Source of the DNA: Pseudoalteromonas spongiae UST010723-006
Lineage (GTDB): Bacteria > Pseudomonadota > Gammaproteobacteria > Enterobacterales > Alteromonadaceae
NCBI RefSeq assembly: GCF_000238255.3
Contig: NZ_CP011039.1
Span: forward strand, 3,087,001-3,151,000
DNA length: 64,000 nt
Reading direction: 5' to 3'
The notes below the pieces were generated by a model. That model did no database searches. It saw nothing but the letters and a program-made list of their open reading frames with translations, and was not told where the DNA came from. The translations under genes were made by a program, and so were the position numbers. Below, in pieces: positions 16,561-24,696 of the stretch. Positions within the stretch are counted from its first letter, which is position 1, and each line of letters opens with the position of its first letter.

Positions 16561-18433
16561 AGGCTTAACGCTCGGAAAGCGAATAACTTTACTGCTCAGC
16601 ATTATCTATATCACCGTGTTGGCGGGGCTAGTATTGTTTAATAAACACAATGCAACCCAACTTTCTAAAGCAATGATGAAGCATGAAGCCGAGTTAATTA
16701 TTGAAAGCATTGTTGTTGCCACAGCCAATCGCATTAGCAGCGCAAACTTTAAACGCGTTACAAGTGCAATCGGTGCAAACGATGCAGTAGATCATGTACT
16801 TATTGCCAAAGCAGATTCAGGGGTTATTTTAGCAAGCAACCAAGCAGAATTAATTGGCGAATCGTTTACCTCTTCTCATTTTCGCTTTAGCCAACTACTC
16901 GATAACCTAAACTTTAACCAAGCACCCGATTACTTTTATTTTGATAACCAGCTTATTTATTTAGCCAGCTTTGAAGCGGTATCGGAAGACCGCCGCGCAC
17001 TTGAAGATCTCATTGTTATTTTGGTTATAAACACCAAACAATTAGGCAACTATATCGCGCTATCTAACCAATATATTTTCTTCGCTGCCCTACTTGGCTT
17101 TTCAATCACTATGGCACTAAGTATTTATGTAATTCGTTCCCAAGCAATTGTGCCGCTATATCAATTGTTGAACTCTATCCGCGCGGGCATTAAATCTCGT
17201 AAACCAAAAAAAGTATCGGTTCAACGCAGCGATGAAATTGGCGAACTAGTCAATGCATACAACGACTTGCTCGATAATTTGCTAACCAAGCAGGCCGAAT
17301 TAAAGAAAGAAACCGAAAAGAGCCAATTGGCTGCGCAAGCTAAGTCAGATTTCCTCGCCGTAATGAGTCACGAAATTCGCACGCCGCTAAACGGTGTACT
17401 CGGCACAGCAACACTTCTTGCCAAAACATCAATGACCGAACAACAACAGCAACAACTTGATGTAATCACCAGCTCGGGGCAGCAATTGCTCGCAACCATT
17501 AATGATATTTTAGATATCTCAAAAATAGAAGCAGGCAAACTTGTACTGCATCCCGTGCCGTGTGAAATAAACCAAATGCTAAAAAACGTTGTCGATATGT
17601 TTAATGCATCTGCGATGGAAAAAGACGTTAGTATTATCGCAAATTATACTAATCAAACATCTTATGTGGCACTTGATGATGTGCGCGTAAAACAGGTATT
17701 AATCAACTTAATTAGTAATGCGATTAAATTCACTGAGCAAGGCACTGTGTCGGTGTCGGTAGAATTAACCGCAACGGGACAAGGCAAATATTTACTCACA
17801 ATCACGATTGTTGATACCGGCATAGGTTTAAGCGAAGCGCAAATTGATTCCTTATTCACTAAGTTTGTTCAAGCAGATGCCAGTACAACCCGCAAATATG
17901 GCGGCACTGGACTCGGTTTAGCCATTTGTAATGCGCTAGTAAAACAAATGAATGGCGCAATTGAAGTTGCCAGTAAACTTGGTCAAGGATCACGTTTTGT
18001 TGTGACCTTACCGTGCGATGAAGTTGAAAAACCAGAGCTAAACCTAGACGCCACACACAATATTGAAAAAGTCGTCGATGCAGCTATTTTACTAGTAGAC
18101 GATGTACCGCTAAACCAACATATCGCAAAAGCGATGCTTGCTGAACATACTGTCACTACAGCAAATAATGGTCTTGAAGCCGTTGCGAAAGCAAAAGAGC
18201 ATCAATTTGATATTATTTTAATGGACTGCTTAATGCCTGAATTAGATGGCTTTGATGCCACTAAGCAAATACGCCAATTTGATACAAATACCCCCATTAT
18301 TGCGTTAACAGCCAGCAATCAGAGTGAAACCAAAGATAAATGCTTAGCCTCTGGTATGAATGACTTTTTATCTAAACCTTTGGTTGAAAAAGACTTACTC
18401 AATATGATCAATCAATGGGCGAATCGCCCATAA
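16553..18433 (+). CDS. Hybrid sensor histidine kinase with receiver domain
   Basis: The 626-residue protein starts at a GTG inside the end of the preceding gene (GTGACTGA overlap). Order: helix 1 (about 11-30), periplasmic region (31-170), helix 2 (about 173-195), HAMP (about 195-245), short coiled coil, HisKA with H273 in [12 protein letters not shown], ATPase domain ([31 protein letters not shown]) and a receiver domain (about 508-626) with phosphoacceptor D558 and the conserved SKP lysine. No separate response regulator or HPt gene is adjacent, so the next phosphotransfer partner lies elsewhere. The overlapping binding protein probably feeds it a periplasmic signal. Confidence 0.93.
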   Translation: MTEGLTLGKRITLLLSIIYITVLAGLVLFNKHNATQLSKAMMKHEAELIIESIVVATANRISSANFKRVTSAIGANDAVDHVLIAKADSGVILASNQAELIGESFTSSHFRFSQLLDNLNFNQAPDYFYFDNQLIYLASFEAVSEDRRALEDLIVILVINTKQLGNYIALSNQYIFFAALLGFSITMALSIYVIRSQAIVPLYQLLNSIRAGIKSRKPKKVSVQRSDEIGELVNAYNDLLDNLLTKQAELKKETEKSQLAAQAKSDFLAVMSHEIRTPLNGVLGTATLLAKTSMTEQQQQQLDVITSSGQQLLATINDILDISKIEAGKLVLHPVPCEINQMLKNVVDMFNASAMEKDVSIIANYTNQTSYVALDDVRVKQVLINLISNAIKFTEQGTVSVSVELTATGQGKYLLTITIVDTGIGLSEAQIDSLFTKFVQADASTTRKYGGTGLGLAICNALVKQMNGAIEVASKLGQGSRFVVTLPCDEVEKPELNLDATHNIEKVVDAAILLVDDVPLNQHIAKAMLAEHTVTTANNGLEAVAKAKEHQFDIILMDCLMPELDGFDATKQIRQFDTNTPIIALTASNQSETKDKCLASGMNDFLSKPLVEKDLLNMINQWANRP

Positions 18434-18540
18434 ACCAAGTTAAATAAATCCAGTAATCACCGAATATCGCCTTTAAACACTTTTAAGCTCATCGTTTTTA
18501 ATTTTTGCTTAGTCTAGCCTTAACGAATTAAGGAGGCATT

Positions 18541-18804
18541 ATGCTTAAAACATATAAATTAGTGTTAGCTGGACAGCAAATACGCTTAACAAAAAATGAT
18601 CAGCAGGATGCAAAGCTTTATATCAACGGACAAAAGCAAACCTTAATTAAGCAGTCATTTAAAAATCGCACTAACTACTTAGCTAAGCTTGAAAAAATGG
18701 GTGATTTTATTATCAGCCAGGTAACAACGCGATTAGGCCAAGAAATTCGCTTTTATTTAAAGTCGGCAGGCCAAAATCAGTTGTTATTTAAAGCCAACGC
18801 GTAA
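18541..18804 (+). CDS. Small hypothetical protein (87 residues)
   Basis: A basic, soluble 87-residue protein beginning MLKTYKLVLAGQQIRL, with no recognised domain. A strong AAGGAGG sits just upstream of the ATG, which supports real translation. It has no signal peptide or membrane helix and an alternating beta-rich pattern. A 57-residue membrane protein gene follows 22 bp later, so the two probably form an operon. Function unknown. Confidence 0.65.
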   Translation: MLKTYKLVLAGQQIRLTKNDQQDAKLYINGQKQTLIKQSFKNRTNYLAKLEKMGDFIISQVTTRLGQEIRFYLKSAGQNQLLFKANA

Positions 18805-18826
18805 GAAAACAACTTAAGGAATCGAT

Positions 18827-19000
18827 ATGTTTTCAACTGTCACTCACTACCTAATTTTAGCGGCACTGCTTATCACGGCCATTTTCTTTTATACCGTTTC
18901 GTTTCAAAGCGGTACTTTTTTGGTAATTATATTAGGTGTGTTGTTTGAGCTAGCGTTTTGGATAAAGCTTGTAAAAGGCAAGAAAAAAGCAAAAACCTAG
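18827..19000 (+). CDS. Small membrane protein (57 residues)
   Basis: A 57-codon frame beginning MFSTVTHYLILAAL has an AAGGA ribosome-binding site 7 bp upstream. It encodes two hydrophobic segments (about residues 7-24 and 30-47) followed by a lysine-rich tail (KGKKKAKT), as expected of a small inner-membrane hairpin with the tail in the cytoplasm. It lies 22 bp after the 87-residue gene and ends within the arm of a terminator. No family is recognised. Confidence 0.65.
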   Translation: MFSTVTHYLILAALLITAIFFYTVSFQSGTFLVIILGVLFELAFWIKLVKGKKKAKT

Positions 19001-19019
19001 GGCAGTTAGGTTTTTGCTT
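18987..19019. terminator. Bidirectional terminator
   Basis: Thirteen-nt arms (AAGCAAAAACCTA and complement) around a 7-nt loop, with T-rich sides on both strands. It overlaps the stop of the 57-residue gene and lies 10 bp before the end of the converging DUF5916 gene. Confidence 0.8.
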
Positions 19020-19028
19020 TGGTGTTAG

Positions 19029-21263
19029 CTAAAACAGATAGCGTACTTTAAATGTAACAAACTCTTGATCGGGCTGCTGCCAATTGCGCTCTAATGTTGC
19101 AAAGCGGTTATTAGTTAAATCGCGTTCAATTAATTCGTTACCACCACGCCCATAAACCAAATAAATATCTGAATATGCGCCCATTTTATAGCGTAGTTTT
19201 AGTTGCAGGTTGAAACGCGAATCATCAAAGCTGGTATCGCGAGTGTCGGCTTGCAAACCATTTTGCGAAACACGATAAACCTGCTTACTTTGCGCCTTCA
19301 AACTCGCCCACTGAAAGGTCGAACTAAATTCAAGATTATCTAAAATTAAACCTGAAATTTTAATATGGTTTGCATAGTAATCACGGTCGTATTCGGTAAT
19401 CACATTTTGTTGATTTGCTACCAACCAGCCATCACCCGTACGGAAGTAATTGTTAAATGCAATGCGCCAATTTGGGTGAGGCATTAACGTTAAATCAACA
19501 GCGTACTGATCAGCACGGCCATTTAACCCCTCTTGATCATTTTGGTAACTCGCTGCCCAGCTAAACATACCTATATAAGGGCTAATGTACATCACGCGAG
19601 AAGTCCAATTATCATCAACATAAACTGCGTCCGTGCCATAGCCTAAGTTGTCGTGCCATGCTCCTGCGTAGTAATTAATTATGGTTTCAAATTGGCCGCC
19701 ATTTTCTAGATTTAGATTGACTAAATATTGCGGATTACTGGTTAGCTTTAAGCCATAATCATCGGTGTGATAATTAATACTGGCCTTTTGCAATACGCGA
19801 TTAAACCACTTATTGTCAGTGTTGATAGCATGGCTAAAGTTGATTTCACTGGCACGCCAATTATTACGTTCGCTGTATCCTAAGTCGTTATTATCAAAAC
19901 TATCATCAAGTCTTAGGTAATTAGCTGAAATTGATGTGTTTACATTAAATTGGTACTTTGCATTTAGCGATATACCAGTACCTTGTGTATTTACCCCCTG
20001 CTCGCTTATATCCGTGTGCATTAATGCAACCTGACCTGACCAGGTATCACTTTGATACTGACTATCCCAAGCATAACTGTAGGCATCTCTATCTAACCAT
20101 GGTCGCTTGGTTTTAGTTGCCAACACACCGGTTTGCCAATTTTGCTGCGCCGTTTGCTGGGTGTAATTAATGCGTCCTGCATAAAAGTCTTTGCCCGCGT
20201 CTGAGGCTAAATTATCTTCCGCTACAGCAAAACCCGCCAACTGCAAGTTTTCACCTTGATGGACAAAGCGCGCAGCCACATCAATTGGTGTAATTAATTC
20301 ACTGTAATCATCACTGCCCGCACCAATACGACGGGTGTGAATAAGCTTTGTATTGCGCTCGGACGGAATGCTAAACACACTAATATCTTGAGTAAAAAAC
20401 GGACGCTTATCGGTGCGTAATGTTTCCACTGCAGAATAATTCAGCACCACCTCGTCACTATCGACCTGACCAAAATCAGGATTCACCGCAACACTTAACT
20501 TTTGGTGGTGATTCGGCTTATAGACTAAATCAAACCCTAAGTTTGCATCGCCATCATTCGCCACAAAATCGTTTGAATAGCTGGCATAAGGCACAAATGC
20601 CCACTGCTGAGTCTGTGGTATTTTCACCTGGACTTTTGGCATTTCAATGTAAAAATCGCTATTGCTGGTGGTTTGTGGCTGCGAGCCATAAATATAGTTT
20701 TTCGCTAAATCATAAAGCTGAAGCGATACACCCACTTGAGAGTAGCCGTTGTCGTCTTGTTTATGACGAAACGACACTGCATGCCATGGAATAAACGCTT
20801 CTATCGACCAAAAATCATCAGCTTCATAAAATGCAGATTGCCAAGCGCCATCCCAATCATAGTCGGTTGCTAATTGCGGCGTCAGTACCGCATCTTGAAT
20901 ACCGCCACCCAGCGTTACCGCAAACAAATACGCGCCACTGCCATCGCCTGAGAAATCGATAACAAAACGATTAAAATCAGCTTGCATAAACGCATCTTGC
21001 AAGTTGTATTGCTTTTTACGCTGCTCCTTTGGCTGATAATTAATCATGCCGATATACATGCCTTTTTCATCGCTGTAGACTCGCCCTTCCACTTTGCTTT
21101 TATGTTCTGACAAGGTGGCTGGCACTACCTGATAAAAGGTTTGATATTGAGTGGCATCCTGCCATATATTTTCAGCGAGCTGACCATCTAATGTGATTGC
21201 CGATTGCTCGGCCAGTGTGGCAAAGCTCACAAGTGTAAAAGAGTAAATTAACGGATTTTTCAT
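19029..21263 (-). CDS. DUF5916 outer-membrane-type protein with CBM9-like N-terminus
   Basis: The 744-residue protein has an apparent signal peptide, then a CBM9-like beta-sandwich (ITLDGQLAENIWQDA onward, to about residue 220). The long C-terminal region is rich in alternating aromatic strands and ends VTFKVRYLF, a typical outer-membrane barrel ending. This is the layout of DUF5916 proteins, frequent in marine bacteria, whose function is unsettled; links to glycan or peptide use have been proposed for CBM9-like domains. It is divergent, 164 bp away, from a CadC-like regulator that may control it. Confidence 0.85.
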   Translation of the reverse strand: MKNPLIYSFTLVSFATLAEQSAITLDGQLAENIWQDATQYQTFYQVVPATLSEHKSKVEGRVYSDEKGMYIGMINYQPKEQRKKQYNLQDAFMQADFNRFVIDFSGDGSGAYLFAVTLGGGIQDAVLTPQLATDYDWDGAWQSAFYEADDFWSIEAFIPWHAVSFRHKQDDNGYSQVGVSLQLYDLAKNYIYGSQPQTTSNSDFYIEMPKVQVKIPQTQQWAFVPYASYSNDFVANDGDANLGFDLVYKPNHHQKLSVAVNPDFGQVDSDEVVLNYSAVETLRTDKRPFFTQDISVFSIPSERNTKLIHTRRIGAGSDDYSELITPIDVAARFVHQGENLQLAGFAVAEDNLASDAGKDFYAGRINYTQQTAQQNWQTGVLATKTKRPWLDRDAYSYAWDSQYQSDTWSGQVALMHTDISEQGVNTQGTGISLNAKYQFNVNTSISANYLRLDDSFDNNDLGYSERNNWRASEINFSHAINTDNKWFNRVLQKASINYHTDDYGLKLTSNPQYLVNLNLENGGQFETIINYYAGAWHDNLGYGTDAVYVDDNWTSRVMYISPYIGMFSWAASYQNDQEGLNGRADQYAVDLTLMPHPNWRIAFNNYFRTGDGWLVANQQNVITEYDRDYYANHIKISGLILDNLEFSSTFQWASLKAQSKQVYRVSQNGLQADTRDTSFDDSRFNLQLKLRYKMGAYSDIYLVYGRGGNELIERDLTNNRFATLERNWQQPDQEFVTFKVRYLF

Positions 21264-21427
21264 AACGGCTCATATGCGGTTTATTTGCATTACATATCAG
21301 CAGAAAAAGCAGCTTAAAAAGCTGATTTTTTTCTTAATAAAGCTGCTAGAAGTCTTATATTTATTGACTTTAATCTGCAAAACCGTATTTTTGTTATTAA
21401 AACTATAAAAGGCCTGTTTAAACAGCT

Positions 21428-23413
21428 ATGGAAAACGCTCATACCCCAAGACAAGGTACATTTAGATTTGCAGAGTTTGAGTTTAATGCATCTAAAGATG
21501 AGCTTTGCCTGTGGCAAACAGGTCAGATAGAAAAACTTGAGCCTCAAGTGTCTCAGTTGCTTGCCATGCTGATAAATAATGCGCAGCAAGTTATTTCAAA
21601 AGAACACATTCAAACCGCGTTATGGCCAAACACCATAGTTGAACAAAACAGCCTGTATCAACTGTTAACTAAACTGCGAAAACTACTAAGTGATAGCTCA
21701 CGCAATCCTCGCTTTATAAAAACAGTGCCGAAAAAGGGTTACTGTTTTATTGCCGATGTTGAGCTTGTTAGCAATGTGCAAGCGCAAGTAAAAACCATAG
21801 AACGCAGTAGTCGAAAGTTTCACCCACTATTGGCGGTGCTGCCGATTTTAGTCGTGTGCTTTAGCGTTTGGGCATTTTTTAATAGCCAAGAAAGCGAGTT
21901 TGAAATTCCGCATTATGAACTTCATGATGTGAGCTACGATTTAGGCTTAGAATTTGATGTAAGCGTGCATCGCGAACACGATTTAATGGCATATATAAAA
22001 GATATTAAAACCCTCACCATTACAGATAAGCAGGGCCAACAGTTATTCAATCGCACTTTTGCGCATCGTGTTGGTTTTCCCGCTTGGCAACACAAAGGAA
22101 AGCTATTAGCGTATTGGCAATTTATTGAAGATAAATGTGAACTTTCAATTATTTCACCGCAAGGTGCCACCAGCCATCGCGCTAACGGCATCGTGTGTGA
22201 ATCGGCAAAACCGCCTGTTTGGAAATCAAATGACGAGCTTATTTTAAGCATCTTACAGCAAGGTGTATTAGTGCCCTACTTGTACCGCATTGGTACCGAA
22301 GAACTTATTGCGATGCCACTTGAACGCCCTGCTCAAGCTGAATACAAAGGGGCTATTTCAGCATGGGATAATCGCGTTTATTTTCTATTTAATTATATTG
22401 ACCACACCAGCAAACTGGTGTCACTTGATGGCAAAGAAGCGCTTAGCTGGCCATTTCCAGTTTGGCTTGTGGCCTATAATCCAAATAACGGTGCCATTGT
22501 CAGTAACGATGAAAGTCAGCGCCATAATTTAATAGCAACGCACCGCGATGGCCAAAGCTATCCTATTTACAACACCGCTCAAGGTCTTTTCACCAGTGCT
22601 TCAATTGATAAAAATGGCGATATCTACACCGCAATTGAAAGCTGGCAAGTGAATATTCGAGATAAAGACAACTTGCCGATTTTCTCAACCTCAAGCATCG
22701 ATTATTTACCTGTCAGTAATAGTTTAGGTGAAACCGCATTTATGTCGCGCCGCAGCGGCGTTTGCGAAGTGTATTTGCATGCTGACAACAAGGTAACGCG
22801 CCTTTCTAATCACAAAGGTTATGAATACGTTAAGTTTTTAGAATGGCGGCCGGATTTAAGCATGCTGCTGTCGAACCGCGATATGGATTTAGCGCTATAT
22901 GATCGCAAAAGCCTGATTTTGCAGTTTACCACTGAGCTAAATAGCACCATAAAAAATGCCGGCTGGTATGATATGCAAACGGTTTACGCCTTTGATGGCA
23001 CCAAAATACAGCTCTATGATTTACAAGGCAGAGTGCTTAAAAGTATTGATTTAAATGCACAGTTTGCCTATTTCGATAGCAGTAATAGCCGTTGGTTAGT
23101 GCTACAAGACAATCAATTAATTAGCAAAACTGATTTAACTGAAAGCGGCGAAAATCTCGCAAAACTTAGCCGCGAGCAAACGAATTTATTGCACAATATT
23201 CGCATTAAAAACAATGCTCTGTATTGGCAATCATCATGGTCAAAGCAAGATAAAATTTGGCGTCTCGACCTTACTAACCCAAGCGATATTACACTGGTAA
23301 AACAAGGTAATTTAATTTGGCATTTTGATATTGATCCGTACGAGCAACTCACTATCGCACGCATGGAAGCGATCGAAGGTGATATTAAGCGCTTATCGCC
23401 AGAGTTGAACTAA
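21428..23413 (+). CDS. CadC/ToxR-like membrane-tethered regulator with large periplasmic domain
   Basis: The 661-residue protein has an N-terminal OmpR/CadC winged helix (about 10-110; LEPQVSQLLAMLINNAQQVISKEH in two parts, ending VPKKGYCFIADV) and one membrane helix (131-151). The roughly 500-residue periplasmic part is made of repeated beta-rich segments resembling a TolB/WD40-like propeller. Such proteins sense envelope or external cues and bind DNA from the membrane. It is divergent from the DUF5916 gene. The closing repeats and the DNA-binding wing are intact. The stop codon overlaps the left end of a MITE-like repeat. Confidence 0.88.
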   Translation: MENAHTPRQGTFRFAEFEFNASKDELCLWQTGQIEKLEPQVSQLLAMLINNAQQVISKEHIQTALWPNTIVEQNSLYQLLTKLRKLLSDSSRNPRFIKTVPKKGYCFIADVELVSNVQAQVKTIERSSRKFHPLLAVLPILVVCFSVWAFFNSQESEFEIPHYELHDVSYDLGLEFDVSVHREHDLMAYIKDIKTLTITDKQGQQLFNRTFAHRVGFPAWQHKGKLLAYWQFIEDKCELSIISPQGATSHRANGIVCESAKPPVWKSNDELILSILQQGVLVPYLYRIGTEELIAMPLERPAQAEYKGAISAWDNRVYFLFNYIDHTSKLVSLDGKEALSWPFPVWLVAYNPNNGAIVSNDESQRHNLIATHRDGQSYPIYNTAQGLFTSASIDKNGDIYTAIESWQVNIRDKDNLPIFSTSSIDYLPVSNSLGETAFMSRRSGVCEVYLHADNKVTRLSNHKGYEYVKFLEWRPDLSMLLSNRDMDLALYDRKSLILQFTTELNSTIKNAGWYDMQTVYAFDGTKIQLYDLQGRVLKSIDLNAQFAYFDSSNSRWLVLQDNQLISKTDLTESGENLAKLSREQTNLLHNIRIKNNALYWQSSWSKQDKIWRLDLTNPSDITLVKQGNLIWHFDIDPYEQLTIARMEAIEGDIKRLSPELN

Positions 23414-23574
23414 TACCAATTCACTTAAATAGCTGATCATCCTAGCGGGCTAAATATCATGCTAACTGCGTTAGAACTTATCAATGTAGAACAACTACAT
23501 AAGAAAAATTCCGCCTTGTTACCATTTCATTTATCCAGCACTATCCCTGATCACATACGTAACAGAATTGGTAT
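23413..23574. repeat. MITE-like element with 10-bp terminal inverted repeats
   Basis: A 162-bp stretch is bounded by ATACCAATTC on the left and its exact complement GAATTGGTAT on the right, with TA-rich flanks. It fills the gap between two converging genes and begins in the stop codon of the CadC-like gene. Inside is a CTAACTGCGTTAG palindrome-like motif and an open frame of 40 codons (ATG 23459 to TAG 23581), which runs past the right end. This type of terminal sequence is, to my knowledge, common in dispersed repeats of Alteromonadales. Only one copy is seen in this window. Confidence 0.65.
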
Positions 23575-23583
23575 AATTTAGTC

Positions 23584-24570
23584 TCAACTGTGTTCATGGG
23601 TTTGAACTTTTGATCTAAATTCTCTCGGGGAGTAGCCCGAAAACTGCTTAAACTTTTGCGCAAAATTGCCAGCGTGTTTTAAGCCAATTTCAAATCCAAT
23701 TTCTGCGATGGATAAACCCGAGTGTTTTAGTAACCCTTGCGCTTTTTGCATTCGTTTTAGGTGCAAGTATTCAAATACGGTAGAATCGAATACCTTCCTA
23801 AACAACACTTTTAATTTGTTGTCATTAATGCCAACCAAATGTGCTAATTCAATCAAGTTTGGTGGGTTTTGCATTGATTGCTCTATAGTATTTGCCGCAT
23901 TGTAGATGGCATCTAAATCTCGCGATTTTATTGCGGGCCACTTGTTTTCACGCTGCTGCCTAAGCTCGAAAAGTTGCGTAAGAATTTCCAGTACTTTCGC
24001 TTGGATCAGCAGCTTGCCACTGGCTGCCGGAAGCTCACACTGGTAAATCTGACGAATATTGTCTTGCAGTTCGGGTGACACAGGAAGCAGCCATAACGCG
24101 TTATCAATATGCAGCTCATCGGCCTGATAACCTAAAGGACTGTTATCGTAATCTTGTGCCAGTGAAGCCATCAGCTCTTGCTCAATAGAAAAATTAAGCA
24201 AGCGTACTTTTCCCGCGCGATAACGACAGTGGCACTTGGCTTTATTTAAGAAAAATAAGCAGGCCTGATCACTTGATGCGGTGAGGCTGCCATAGCCCTC
24301 AATTTCTAGCTCTAGTGTGCCTTCGAGTACAATAAATGCGCCGCATAATGGTCCTTCACCATTGGTAAATTCAGTCTCTGTTTCAAACGACATGCTGCTT
24401 AGCTGCAATATACTGGTTTTGCTAAATTCAAATCCATAACTCACCCCGCCACCAAATTCTTGAGGCAAAGTAAACTGGTGGTCACTGAGTTCAGAAAGCT
24501 TTGTTTCATAAAATTTATGGTGTGTTTTAAATCCGTCGAAATCACGAATATCAATACTGTGGGTACTCAT
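23584..24570 (-). CDS. PchR-like AraC-family regulator
   Basis: The 328-residue regulator has an N-terminal sensing domain (about 1-210) with the ecGAFIVLEGTLELEIEGYG type of cupin strand pattern. The C-terminal AraC double helix-turn-helix (about 225-320) includes LIELAHLVGINDNKLKVLFRK and IAEIGFEIGLKHAGNFAQKFK. That C-terminal pattern is the PchR type, in which regulators activate siderophore uptake genes when they bind the ferric siderophore. It is divergent from a TonB-dependent receptor 126 bp away with a 21-bp-spaced repeat pair between them, supporting that role. The exact ligand is unknown. Confidence 0.88.
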   Translation of the reverse strand: MSTHSIDIRDFDGFKTHHKFYETKLSELSDHQFTLPQEFGGGVSYGFEFSKTSILQLSSMSFETETEFTNGEGPLCGAFIVLEGTLELEIEGYGSLTASSDQACLFFLNKAKCHCRYRAGKVRLLNFSIEQELMASLAQDYDNSPLGYQADELHIDNALWLLPVSPELQDNIRQIYQCELPAASGKLLIQAKVLEILTQLFELRQQRENKWPAIKSRDLDAIYNAANTIEQSMQNPPNLIELAHLVGINDNKLKVLFRKVFDSTVFEYLHLKRMQKAQGLLKHSGLSIAEIGFEIGLKHAGNFAQKFKQFSGYSPREFRSKVQTHEHS

Positions 24571-24590
24571 TTTTTACCATCTTAAATAAA

Positions 24591-24620
24591 GACTCCCTGT
24601 CGTGATAATTTGACTCCCTG
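24591..24620 (+). promoter_or_regulatory. Candidate AraC operator: two GACTCCCTG direct repeats 21 bp apart
   Basis: GACTCCCTG occurs at 24591-24599 and again at 24612-24620. Each copy is followed two bases later by GTG, so the extended match is 12 of 14. The 21-bp period puts both on the same helix face, as expected for tandem AraC-family binding. It lies between the AraC gene and the receptor gene. Confidence 0.6.
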
Positions 24621-24639
24621 AGGTGCTATCGATGATATA

Positions 24640-24654
24640 TGAAAATACTTCTCA
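24640..24654 (+). promoter_or_regulatory. Candidate Fur box upstream of the TonB-dependent receptor
   Basis: TGAAAATACTTCTCA matches 11 of 14 fixed positions of the 7-1-7 Fur consensus TGATAATnATTATCA. It lies 43 bp before the receptor ATG and 20 bp past the AraC repeats. The match is moderate, so this is a candidate only. Confidence 0.45.
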
Positions 24655-24696
24655 TTAATATTAAATGGCAGCCAGAATTAACTTTTGGCTCGTATT

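Noticed and set aside
24685..24696. A TTG start for the TonB-dependent receptor
   Set aside because: It adds four residues before a normal signal peptide, and the ATG at 24697 gives a cleaner start.
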